DNA of 23,235 nt, from the NCBI GenBank assembly GCA_010029175.1, contig RGNC01000009.1, forward strand, positions 1-23,235, read 5' to 3'. Positions 16,625 through 23,135 of the stretch are shown here, piece by piece. How positions within the stretch are numbered: position 1 is the first letter of the stretch; each line of letters opens with the position of its first letter. The notes under the pieces are model-generated. The model searched no databases. It was given only the letters and a program-made list of their open reading frames with translations, and was not told the origin of the DNA. The position numbers and the translations under genes were made by a program. The stretch comes from Synechococcaceae bacterium WB8_1B_136. Lineage in GTDB: Bacteria > Cyanobacteriota > Cyanobacteriia > PCC-6307 > Cyanobiaceae.

Positions 16625-16963
16625 ATGCCCCGTCGCCTGCTGTCCCGAACCCACCAGCACCTGGAAGCCAGCAGCTCCAGCCCCGGTGGTCAGGCTGTGG
16701 TGGAGCGCCAGCGACTGCGGCAGCCCTACCCCACAGCTCGGGTGATCGTTCTCGACGATGACCACAACACCTTCGAGCATGTGGTGGCCGTGCTGGTGCG
16801 CCACATCCCGGCGATGACGCCGGATCACGCCTGGGAGCTGGCCCACCGCATCGATTCCAGCGGTTCCGCCGTGGTGTGGAGCGGCCCGCTGGAGCAGGCG
16901 GAGCACTACCACCAACAGCTGGGGGCCGAGGGGCTCACCATGGCACCGCTGGAGCGCTGCTGA
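16625..16963 (+). CDS. clpS: ATP-dependent Clp protease adaptor ClpS
   Basis: ClpS delivers N-degron proteins to the Clp chaperone (ClpC in cyanobacteria). From ATG at 16625 the product is 112 residues: a variable basic N-terminal arm (about 35 aa), then the conserved fold RVIVLDDDHNTFEHVVAVLV. MTPDHAWELAHRIDSSGSAVVWSGPLEQAEHYHQQL and GLTMAPLE complete it. The DDDHNTFEHV segment supplies the N-end-rule pocket and Clp-binding edge. The frame is open further upstream to 16496, but that region is petN on the other strand. It ends 8 bp before the end of the opposing 72-aa gene. Confidence 0.95.
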   Translation: MPRRLLSRTHQHLEASSSSPGGQAVVERQRLRQPYPTARVIVLDDDHNTFEHVVAVLVRHIPAMTPDHAWELAHRIDSSGSAVVWSGPLEQAEHYHQQLGAEGLTMAPLERC

Positions 16964-16971
16964 ACGGGGGG

Positions 16972-17190
16972 TCAGCTGCGGCGGGCGCGGCTGATCAGCT
17001 CAAACAGGGGCTTGGTGCGCAACCGCTCCTGCTCAGCCTCGAGCACAAAACTGAGGATGCGACCGGCGCAGACAGCAACCCCCTTTAGGTTCTGATTGCG
17101 GGCGTCCTCACGGACGGTCACCAGCTGAACGGGACCGCCGCACTGCTGCTGCAGCCGTTCTTGCAGCTGGGTGTTCAGGAGCGAAGCCAT
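16972..17190 (-). CDS. Small hypothetical protein, 72 aa
   Basis: The 72-residue product MASLLNTQLQERLQQQCGGPVQLVTVREDARNQNLKG... continues VAVCAGRILSFVLEAEQERLRTKPLFELISRARRS. It appears as helix-strand-strand-helix with well spaced hydrophobics, so it reads as a genuine compact cytoplasmic domain. I do not recognise the family. Convergent with clpS (8 bp between stops) and divergent from the DUF2103 gene (73 bp between starts), it fills the gap neatly, which supports it being real. Confidence 0.72.
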   Translation of the reverse strand: MASLLNTQLQERLQQQCGGPVQLVTVREDARNQNLKGVAVCAGRILSFVLEAEQERLRTKPLFELISRARRS

Positions 17191-17263
17191 CCGCGCCGAC
17201 CGGTCGGACCAAGGGTCTAGCAGGCCTGCTTAAGGTTGGCCACAACACGATCAGGGCAAGCCC

Positions 17264-17542
17264 ATGGGCCGGGTGGTGATCACCCACAGCACCTACCTGG
17301 AAGGCTTGATCCCACTGCTGAAACGGCTTGCGGCCAGCGGGGCGATCGACACCCTCACACCAGCCGTGATCACCAGGGTGAAGGGGCGCTGCGAGGGCCT
17401 GCGCCTGCGGGTGTCCACCCCGATCAGCGGCGGCTGGAAGGTGTTGGCCCGGCGAGGCGCCAGTGCGCAAGAGGTGTTCGTGGTCACCACGCTTGCGCAA
17501 CAGGCCCTGCAGGAGCTGATCGATGAGCAGCTGACGGCCTAA
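17264..17542 (+). CDS. DUF2103 family protein
   Basis: The 92-residue product opens MGRVVITHSTYLEGLIPLLKRLAASGAIDTLTPAVITRVKGR. This is the pattern of the small DUF2103 family found in cyanobacteria and some archaea and annotated at times as predicted metal-binding; no function is established. The remainder (LRLRVSTPISGGWKVLARRGASAQEVFVVT) suggests a small alpha/beta fold. The ATG at 17264 is used. The TAA stop overlaps the stop of the opposing RHH gene by 4 nt in total. Confidence 0.85.
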   Translation: MGRVVITHSTYLEGLIPLLKRLAASGAIDTLTPAVITRVKGRCEGLRLRVSTPISGGWKVLARRGASAQEVFVVTTLAQQALQELIDEQLTA

Positions 17543-17799
17543 CAGGCCAGCTGTCCGGAGCGCAGGCTGATCCGCCCTGACCCATTGGGGCGAGGCGCCG
17601 CCAGGGGCGTTGGAGCCAGGGGCGTTGGAGCCAGGGGCGTTGGAGTCAGGGGCGCGGGAGCCAGGGCGGATTCCAGCAGGTAGGCAGCCAGGTTGCTGAT
17701 GGAGCGCCCCTCCACGCCACTTTTTTCGACCAGCTGGTCATAAATGGCACAGGGCACGGTAATGCTGATCCGCCGGGGTGTCTTGAAGGCGCTATTCAT
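17539..17799 (-). CDS. Ribbon-helix-helix (CopG/Arc-like) protein with Pro-rich tail
   Basis: The 86-residue product has an N-terminal RHH fold: RRISITVPCAIYDQLVEKSG (beta strand then helix A), then EGRSISNLAAYLLESAL (helix B). This fold dimerises and binds DNA through the paired strands. A C-terminal tail follows made of LAPAP/LTPTP/LAPTP/LAPTP units encoded by a 15-bp repeat. The ATG at 17799 gives MNSAFKTPRRIS; the open frame further upstream is not needed. No Shine-Dalgarno is obvious. It is closely related to the second RHH protein at 22589 (24 of 38 identical core residues by hand alignment). Palindromes in its upstream region may be its own operator. No toxin-like partner is adjacent. 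Confidence 0.88.
   Translation of the reverse strand: MNSAFKTPRRISITVPCAIYDQLVEKSGVEGRSISNLAAYLLESALAPAPLTPTPLAPTPLAPTPLAAPRPNGSGRISLRSGQLAC
17601..17660. repeat. 15-bp coding tandem repeat
   Basis: CCAGGGGCGTTGGAG occurs three times without change (17601-17615, 17616-17630, 17631-17645), and a fourth degenerate copy lies at 17646-17660. It is in frame with the RHH gene on the minus strand, adding five residues (LAPTP type) per copy, so copy-number changes would not shift the frame. Confidence 0.93.
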
Positions 17800-17836
17800 G
17801 GTGTGGCCGATCGGAACAAACACTGGCCACGGTGGT

Positions 17837-17891
17837 GTCGCGACCAGTGGGCAAACTTTGGCACGTGCCGCAGAAAGTTGACGACTTTCTG
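17837..17891. promoter_or_regulatory. Cluster of palindromes upstream of the RHH gene
   Basis: Within 55 bp lie GTCGCGAC (17837-17844), GCACGTGC (17861-17868) and an 8-bp inverted repeat CAGAAAGT-N5-ACTTTCTG (17871-17891). CACTGG/CCAGTG arms (17821-17826, 17844-17849) bracket the first palindrome. The cluster is 38-92 bp upstream of the RHH start. RHH regulators commonly bind palindromic operators in their own promoters, so autoregulation is inferred, not shown. Confidence 0.4.
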
Positions 17892-17978
17892 TAGAACGCT
17901 TCAGCCTTTCTTCATCTGCATCAGTCTGCTCAAAGACTGCAGCAGCGATGCAGCGGACCAACGGCAGATAGCCCGCAC

Positions 17979-17992
17979 GTTGTTACAACAAC
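17979..17992. repeat. Inverted repeat GTTGTT-AC-AACAAC
   Basis: A perfect 6-bp inverted repeat with 2-bp spacer lies in the long RHH-purK spacer. Its core resembles the TTGTT-N2-AACAA element upstream of ftsH (8126-8137). Confidence 0.35.
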
Positions 17993-18326
17993 CGCAGGCC
18001 GCCTGTGCTATCGCAGCAGCAGTGCGTCCGCTGAACGGGATGGTATGAGGCGGTGATCGAGGCCAGCGCCCGATCGATCCTTGCTTGAGCCAAGGCCACC
18101 CGCTGCTGGGCCAGGGCCATCAAGCCATCCGTGAAAAGGGTGAACCGCTGTGCCGTGCTGCCCCAGATTCCGACCTGGATAAACCAGAAGGGGAGTCAAA
18201 GTGAAGATTCGTTTCCGGCTACGAGGCCGGTCTACGGCACTGTCACGACAGACGCCCCAAGTCGAAAAGGGAGTCAGATCAGAAAACTGTAGAAGGCAAT
18301 CACCAACACAGCAGTCCAGTTGAATC

Positions 18327-19514
18327 CTAGGACGGCTGGGGATCGTTCTGCACCGTCGGCAGGGGCCAGATCTGACGAACCTCCTGCAGGCGCTGCATCG
18401 CCTCTTGGCGGCGGGCAGCCCCATCGGCCTGCTGCAGCAGCACGGTGACATGGCCCAGCTTGCGGCCCAGGGAAGCCCCCGTTTTGCCATACCAATGCAG
18501 GTGGGCATTGGGCAGGGCCTCCAGGGCCTGGCGCTGGGCGGTGAAGCCGGCATCAGGGCCCTCCAGCCCCAACAGGTTCACCATCAGCGCACCGGGCACC
18601 ACCAGGGCCGGTTCCTGGGCCGTGTCACCGACCACAACCCGCAGTTGCTGGTCGAACTGGCTGAGGCTGCAGGCCTCAATGGTGTAGTGGCCGGAATTGT
18701 GGGTGCGGGGTGCCAGCTCGTTCACCATCAAGCCGCCGGGCCCATGGAAGAACTCAATCGAGAGCACCCCCACGTAGTTGAGTGACGTGAGCAGGGATGC
18801 CGCGATGTTGCGGGCCGCCTGCTGCAGGCCATGGCTGGCCTCCGCCGGGGCGAGCACCCACTCGCACACCTGCTGGTGTTGATGGGTCTGCACCAGGGGG
18901 AAGCACACCACCTCTCCCTGTTGATCCCGGGCCGCCACCAGGGCCAGCTCCTGCTCGAAGCGCACGAACTCCTCGAGGATCCAGGTGGAGGGATCCACCC
19001 GCTGCACCAGGGCCTCCAGCTCGGCAGGCGAACGCAGCACCGCCGTGCCCTTGCCGTCGTAGCCACCGCTGGCCGCCTTGGCCATCAGCGGAAAGCTGAA
19101 ACCCTCTGGCAGGGTAGGGGGATCCTCGGTCGTGGACACGACCTGATCGAGCGGCATCCACCGCGGTGAGGGCAGATCCAGGCGCTGCAGCAACTCCCGC
19201 TGACTGCGCTTGCTCAACAGCGGTCGCAGGGCCTCCAGGCTGGGCACGAACTGCACACCCTCCGCCTGGAGCGGCGCCAGACCATCCAAATCGAGCCATT
19301 CGTTCTCAAAACTGATGGCCGTGCAGCGCTGGGCCAACTCGCGGGTGGCGCTGATGTCATCCACCTCGGCCTGAACCACGCTGGTGGCCAGCTCCACGGC
19401 CGGGTCCTGGGCGTTGGGGGTCTGCACGTGCAGCGGCACGCCATCCCGGCGGGCGGCCTGGGCCAGCATCCAGGCCAGCTGGCCGCCACCCACGATTCCG
19501 ATCGAAGCGCCCAT
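18327..19514 (-). CDS. purK: 5-(carboxyamino)imidazole ribonucleotide synthase
   Basis: PurK makes N5-CAIR from AIR, bicarbonate and ATP in de novo purine synthesis; PurE then rearranges it. The 395-residue ATP-grasp protein starts MGASIGIVGGGQLAWMLAQAARRDG (nucleotide-fold glycine motif). It contains PLMAKAASGGYDGKGTAVLRS (ATP-grasp glycine loop), WILEEFVRFEQELALVAARD, and VNELAPRTHNSGHYTIEACSLSQFDQQLR, the conserved PurK block. ATG at 19514 is preferred over TTG at 19538 because it places GIVGGGQL at the usual N-terminal position. purE is not in the window. An ABC permease gene lies 68 bp upstream in the same direction. Confidence 0.96.
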   Translation of the reverse strand: MGASIGIVGGGQLAWMLAQAARRDGVPLHVQTPNAQDPAVELATSVVQAEVDDISATRELAQRCTAISFENEWLDLDGLAPLQAEGVQFVPSLEALRPLLSKRSQRELLQRLDLPSPRWMPLDQVVSTTEDPPTLPEGFSFPLMAKAASGGYDGKGTAVLRSPAELEALVQRVDPSTWILEEFVRFEQELALVAARDQQGEVVCFPLVQTHQHQQVCEWVLAPAEASHGLQQAARNIAASLLTSLNYVGVLSIEFFHGPGGLMVNELAPRTHNSGHYTIEACSLSQFDQQLRVVVGDTAQEPALVVPGALMVNLLGLEGPDAGFTAQRQALEALPNAHLHWYGKTGASLGRKLGHVTVLLQQADGAARRQEAMQRLQEVRQIWPLPTVQNDPQPS

Positions 19515-19582
19515 GCGCCTGGGAGTCCAATGGGCCAATGTCGCATCCCAGGGGCCCTGAACGCCCTGGAACGGGAGGCAAC

Positions 19583-20506
19583 TCAGCTGAATCCCCGCTC
19601 TCCGGCAAAGGCAAACCGCACCAGGCTCAGCAGCAGCACGATCATGAACAGGGCCAGGCCCACGGTGCAGGCGTAGCTGATCTCCAGCTCGGCAAAGGCC
19701 TGGTCGTAGACGTAATACACCAAGGTTTTGGTGGCGTCAGCGGGGCCGCCCTGGGTCATCAGAAACACCTCCTCGAACACCTTGGTGGCGGCGATGGCGG
19801 AGATCACAGCCACCAAGGTCACGTAGGGGCGCAGCAGCGGCAGGGTGATGGCGAGGTGCTTGCGCCAACCGCTGCAGCCATCCAGCTCGGCCGCCTCATA
19901 CAGATCCGATGGGATCCCCTGCAGACCCGCCAGGAAGATCACCATGTAGTAACCAAGCCCCTTCCACAGGGTCACGAGCATCACCGATGGCAGGGCCAGC
20001 ACGGGGTTGGTGAGAAACCCGATCGGCTCGAAACCCCGCGGTAACAGCGCGCTGAGCCAACCGTCGCGCAACAGCGCGGTCAACCAGCCGTTGATCAGGC
20101 CGGTTTCGGCATAGAGCCAGCGAAAGGCGATGGCGGCCACCACGATCGACACCAGCACCGGCGTGTAGAAGGCAGCCCGGAACCAGTGGATGCCAGGCAG
20201 CTGGCGATTCACCAGCACCGCCAGGGCCAAGGACCCGAGCAACACCGGGGGCACCACCCCGAACAGGTAGAGCAGCGTGGTGCCCAGCACCTTGAAAAAC
20301 ATCGGATCGGCCAGCAGGCGGCGGATGTTGGCCAGCCCCACGAATTGCAGCGGCTCGCTCACATCCAGGCCACTGCGGGTGAAGCTCATCGCCAGCGCCA
20401 TCGCCGCCGGGATCAGCACGGAAATGGCCAGCAGCAGCAGCCCCGGCGCCAGAAACCCCCAGGCCGTGGCAGTGCGGTGGGCCCGGAAATGGGAGGAGGC
20501 GGGCAT
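19583..20506 (-). CDS. Carbohydrate-type ABC transporter permease (MalF/UgpA-like)
   Basis: The 307-residue product has six predicted helices: near residues 15-35, about 75-95, 110-130, 160-185, 215-235 and 275-297. The inner-membrane coupling motif is EAAELDGCSGWRKHLAITLPLLRP, which contacts an ATPase. The overall layout (AWGFLAPGLLLLAISVLIPAAMALAMSFT at the start, QGGPADATKTLVYYVYDQAF toward the end) is that of the MalF/UgpA family in sugar or compatible-solute uptake. In cyanobacteria this includes glucosylglycerol/trehalose/sucrose (Ggt) permeases. No binding protein, second permease or ATPase gene is present nearby, so it must work with subunits encoded elsewhere. ATG at 20506 is chosen. 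Confidence 0.93.
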   Translation of the reverse strand: MPASSHFRAHRTATAWGFLAPGLLLLAISVLIPAAMALAMSFTRSGLDVSEPLQFVGLANIRRLLADPMFFKVLGTTLLYLFGVVPPVLLGSLALAVLVNRQLPGIHWFRAAFYTPVLVSIVVAAIAFRWLYAETGLINGWLTALLRDGWLSALLPRGFEPIGFLTNPVLALPSVMLVTLWKGLGYYMVIFLAGLQGIPSDLYEAAELDGCSGWRKHLAITLPLLRPYVTLVAVISAIAATKVFEEVFLMTQGGPADATKTLVYYVYDQAFAELEISYACTVGLALFMIVLLLSLVRFAFAGERGFS

Positions 20507-20575
20507 CGCGGGGATGGCGGCAGGCCTGAGCGGGATGCCGCCATTGTGGAAGATCCGTCGGGAGCAGCCAGCACC

Positions 20576-22471
20576 GTGTCGAGCCAGCCAGCCAGGGAGC
20601 TGAACCAGGGTGAGCAGGCGCCCACACCGCTGGAGGTGTTGCAGCAGGTGTTCGGCTACAGCAGCTTCCGGGGGCCCCAGGAGGCCATCGTGCGCCATGT
20701 GGTTGCTGGGGGCTCCGGGCTGGTGCTGATGCCCACCGGAGGTGGCAAATCGCTCTGCTATCAGGTGCCAGCCCTCTGCCGGCCGGGGGTGGCGGTGGTG
20801 GTGTCGCCCCTGATCGCCTTGATGCAGGACCAGGTGCAGGCCCTGCTGCAACAGGGTGTGCGGGCGGCGGCGCTGCATTCAGGCCTCAGCAGCGAGGAGA
20901 GCGCAGCCGCCTGGCGGCAATTGAACGCCGGCCTGCTGGATCTGCTCTATGTGTCGCCGGAGCGGCTGTTGAACGGCGATCTGCTGGATCGCCTGGCAGG
21001 GCTGCCAGGCCCTGAGCCCATAGCCCTGTTCGCGATCGATGAGGCCCACTGCGTCTCGCAGTGGGGGCACGACTTTCGACCCGAGTACATCCAGCTGGGT
21101 GTGCTGGCGGAGCGGTTCCCCACGGTGCCGAGGCTGGCCCTCACCGCCACGGCCGATTCCCGCACCCGCACGGAGATCGTGAACCGCCTGGCCCTGCAGC
21201 AGGGGCAGGTGTTCGTGGCCAGTTTCGATCGGCCCAACATCCGCTATCTGCTGCGCCACAAGGACGACGCCAGGGGGCAGCTGCTGCGGTTCCTGGAGGA
21301 TCACCGCGGCACATCGGGCATCGTGTACGCCCGCTCGCGCAGCCGGGTGGATCGCTTCGCTGCCGAGCTGCGGGCCGCCGGCCTCAACGCCCTGGCCTAC
21401 CACGCCGGGCTGGAGGCCAGGGAGCGCAGCGGAGTGCTGGAGCGGTTCCGGCGCGACAGCGCTGTGGTGGTGGTGGCCACCATTGCCTTCGGCATGGGGA
21501 TCGACAAGCCCGACGTGCGCTTCGTGGCCCATGTGGATCTGCCCAAGAGCCTCGAGGCCTACTACCAGGAGACAGGTCGGGCCGGGCGCGACGGCCTGCC
21601 CGCCGTGGCCTGGATGGTGCATGGCCCCGGCGATCTGCCCCAGCTGCGGCGCTTCATCGACAATTCCGAGGCCAGCGCCGCCCAGCGACAGATCGAACAC
21701 GCCAAGCTCGATGCGCTGATCGGCTTCAGCGAGGCACCGGGCTGCCGCCGCCAGATGCTGCTGCAGCATTTCGGCGAACAGCTGCTGGAGCCCTGCGGCA
21801 ACTGCGACCGCTGCCTGGAGCCGCAAACGCTGGTGGATGTGAGCGTGCCGGCCCAGAAGCTGCTCTCGGCCGCCTGGCGCACGGGCCAGCGTTTCGGTGC
21901 CGCCCACCTGGTGGACGTGCTGCTGGGGGCCAACACCGAGCGGATCCGCCAGCTCGGCCACGACCAACTGAGCGTGTACGGCATCGGCCACGACCTGGAC
22001 CGCGGCCAGTGGCGCACGCTGGTGCGACAGCTCTGCAGCCTGGGCTACCTGCAACCGGTGCCGGAAGGGAGGGGCGGGCTGTGCTGGGGCGGCGAGGAGC
22101 TGGTGAAACCGCTGCTGCGGGGGGAAACCAGGCTGGAGCTGCCGCTTCCCCCTCCGGCCCAGCAGCGGCTGCAGGCGGCATCGCGGAGCAGCAGGAGCAC
22201 CGAACCGGGCGCGGGGAGCCGGGCAGCAGACGTGGATCAGAGCCTGCTGCTGAGCCTCAAGGCGTGGCGGCGGGAGCAGGCACGTGAGCAGGCCGTGCCG
22301 CCCTATGTGGTGTTTCACGACCGCACCCTGGAGGAGCTGGCTGCCCGACGCCCCCGCAGCCAGGCGGAGCTCGCGGGGATCAGCGGCATCGGTGCGGCAA
22401 AACTCGAGCGCTACGGCGATGGATTGCTGGCCATACTCAGGGCAGATGATCGTGCCGCTGCCAGCAGTTGA
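20576..22471 (+). CDS. recQ: ATP-dependent DNA helicase RecQ
   Basis: RecQ unwinds DNA 3'-5' in recombination and replication-fork repair. From GTG at 20576 the product is 631 residues. It shows Walker A MPTGGGKSLCYQ (K58), the DEAH box DEAHCVSQWGHDFRPEY (D155), then VYARSRSRVDRF, ATIAFGMGIDKPDVRFV and YYQETGRAGRDG. The RQC zinc cluster (GCRRQML...EPCGNCDRC) and winged helix follow, ending with a C-terminal HRDC-type domain (FHDRTLEELAARRPRSQAELAGISGIGAAKLERYG). The start is uncertain: no ATG is in frame before the helicase core, and GTG at 20546 is an alternative. A weak GGGAG lies at 20560-20564. It is divergent from the ABC permease (69 bp). Confidence 0.96.
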   Translation: MSSQPARELNQGEQAPTPLEVLQQVFGYSSFRGPQEAIVRHVVAGGSGLVLMPTGGGKSLCYQVPALCRPGVAVVVSPLIALMQDQVQALLQQGVRAAALHSGLSSEESAAAWRQLNAGLLDLLYVSPERLLNGDLLDRLAGLPGPEPIALFAIDEAHCVSQWGHDFRPEYIQLGVLAERFPTVPRLALTATADSRTRTEIVNRLALQQGQVFVASFDRPNIRYLLRHKDDARGQLLRFLEDHRGTSGIVYARSRSRVDRFAAELRAAGLNALAYHAGLEARERSGVLERFRRDSAVVVVATIAFGMGIDKPDVRFVAHVDLPKSLEAYYQETGRAGRDGLPAVAWMVHGPGDLPQLRRFIDNSEASAAQRQIEHAKLDALIGFSEAPGCRRQMLLQHFGEQLLEPCGNCDRCLEPQTLVDVSVPAQKLLSAAWRTGQRFGAAHLVDVLLGANTERIRQLGHDQLSVYGIGHDLDRGQWRTLVRQLCSLGYLQPVPEGRGGLCWGGEELVKPLLRGETRLELPLPPPAQQRLQAASRSSRSTEPGAGSRAADVDQSLLLSLKAWRREQAREQAVPPYVVFHDRTLEELAARRPRSQAELAGISGIGAAKLERYGDGLLAILRADDRAAASS

Positions 22472-22497
22472 GGCGGAAATGCCAATGCTGCATAAGC

Positions 22498-22511
22498 GCG
22501 CAGATTTGCGC
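22498..22511 (+). terminator. Small hairpin after recQ
   Basis: GCGCA-GATT-TGCGC forms a 5-bp stem with 4-nt loop 27 bp after the recQ stop and before the second RHH gene. No U-run follows; it is a weak candidate transcript end. Confidence 0.3.
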
Positions 22512-22575
22512 TGAAGTTGTACCAGCAGGCAATGGATGCAGGGTAGGTTCCTGAAACGTGAAAGGTCCCGTTGCT

Positions 22576-22581
22576 GAGGAG
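22576..22581 (+). promoter_or_regulatory. Shine-Dalgarno of the second RHH gene
   Basis: GAGGAG lies 7 nt upstream of the ATG at 22589. This is one of the clearest ribosome binding sites in the window and fixes that start in preference to the TTG at 22571. Confidence 0.7.
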
Positions 22582-22588
22582 AACAACC

Positions 22589-22777
22589 ATGGTGATCGAC
22601 TCCAGGCACCCGCGGCGCATTTCGATCACGGTGAACCACGCGCTGTATGAACAACTGATGCAGGCGTCTGACCACCAGGGCCGATCGCTCTCCAACTACG
22701 CGGCCTTCCTGCTGGAAACCGCCCTGGAGCGCAGCCTCAGAGTTGGCGGCGCTCGAGGGCCTCAGCGAGTCGATTAG
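22589..22777 (+). CDS. Ribbon-helix-helix (CopG/Arc-like) protein, paralogue
   Basis: The 62-residue product MVIDSRHPRRISITVNHALYEQLMQASDHQGRSLSNYAAFLLETALERSL is almost entirely an RHH fold. RRISITV forms the DNA-contacting strand, then come helix A and helix B (GRSLSNYAAFLLETAL). It ends with a short basic tail RVGGARGPQRVD that is encoded in the stretch overlapping mscL. It is a paralogue of the RHH protein at 17539-17799 but lacks the Pro-rich repeat tail. The start is set by a good GAGGAG. The 3' end overlaps mscL by 41 nt on the opposite strand. DNA-binding or antitoxin-like roles are family inference; no toxin gene is adjacent. Confidence 0.87.
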   Translation: MVIDSRHPRRISITVNHALYEQLMQASDHQGRSLSNYAAFLLETALERSLRVGGARGPQRVD

Positions 22778-23135
22778 CGGCTGCGGCCAGTTGTTCCTGA
22801 GGATCGAGAACAGCCTCTTCTGTGGCGTCCCGGCGGGCCTGCCGCTTCATGGCTTCGATGGCGCGCACGATCAGAAACACCACAAGAGCGATCACCAGAA
22901 AATTAATGATCGCCACCAACAGGGTGCCGGCGGGCCATGAGGCAAGGGAGCTGGCGCCGGCAGCCTTCATCGCCGGGCCCACCAAACCGCCGATCACCAG
23001 ACTCACCACCGCATCGACCACCTTGCCAAAGGCACCGCCAAGGATCACGGCAACGGCCAGGTCGACCACATTGCCCCGTTGAATGAAATCCTTGAAGTCG
23101 CGCAGAAACGACACGGCAGCGGCGCGTTTTGCCAT
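22737..23135 (-). CDS. mscL: Large-conductance mechanosensitive channel MscL
   Basis: MscL opens under membrane tension to release solutes during hypo-osmotic shock. The 132-residue product has the family N-terminus FLRDFKDFIQRGNVVDLAVAVILGGAFGKVVDAVVSLVI (amphipathic helix and first span). A short extracytoplasmic loop is followed by the second span LLVAIINFLVIALVVFLIVRA and a cytoplasmic charged helix bundle (AIEAMKRQARRDATEEAVLDPQEQLAAAANRLAEAL). ATG at 23135 is preferred; an upstream GTG at 23180 would add 15 untypical residues. Its C-terminal codons overlap the end of the second RHH gene. Confidence 0.96.
   Translation of the reverse strand: MAKRAAAVSFLRDFKDFIQRGNVVDLAVAVILGGAFGKVVDAVVSLVIGGLVGPAMKAAGASSLASWPAGTLLVAIINFLVIALVVFLIVRAIEAMKRQARRDATEEAVLDPQEQLAAAANRLAEALERRQL

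Larger units (their letters stand above)
17800..18326. other. 527-bp spacer between RHH gene and purK
   Basis: This is the largest gene-free stretch of the window. Besides the palindromes listed separately, its purK-proximal part holds hairpins CCGGC-TACGAG-GCCGG (18215-18230) and CTGTC-AC-GACAG (18240-18251). A direct repeat GGGAGTCA occurs at 18191-18198 and 18269-18276. A minus-strand frame with protein-like composition (ending MALAQQRVALAQARIDRAL..., ATG at 18120, stop at 17983, 45 aa) exists, with similar-looking sequence upstream of its ATG and no better start, so it could be a decayed gene. No confident gene, tRNA or known RNA is seen. The structured part lies downstream of purK on the minus strand. 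Confidence 0.5.

Noticed and set aside
17803..18048. 81-aa plus-strand ORF in the RHH-purK spacer
   Set aside because: GTG start without ribosome binding site, Cys/Trp-scattered composition, overlaps palindromes; no family resemblance.
18274..18330. Hydrophobic peptide FNWTAVLVIAFYSFLI on the minus strand after purK
   Set aside because: Looks like a tiny membrane protein, but the frame has no usable start codon near it; upstream it is only the out-of-frame shadow of purK.
20186..20575. N-terminal extension of recQ by 130 residues
   Set aside because: Gln/His/Arg-rich antisense shadow of the ABC permease; RecQ homology begins just after 20576.
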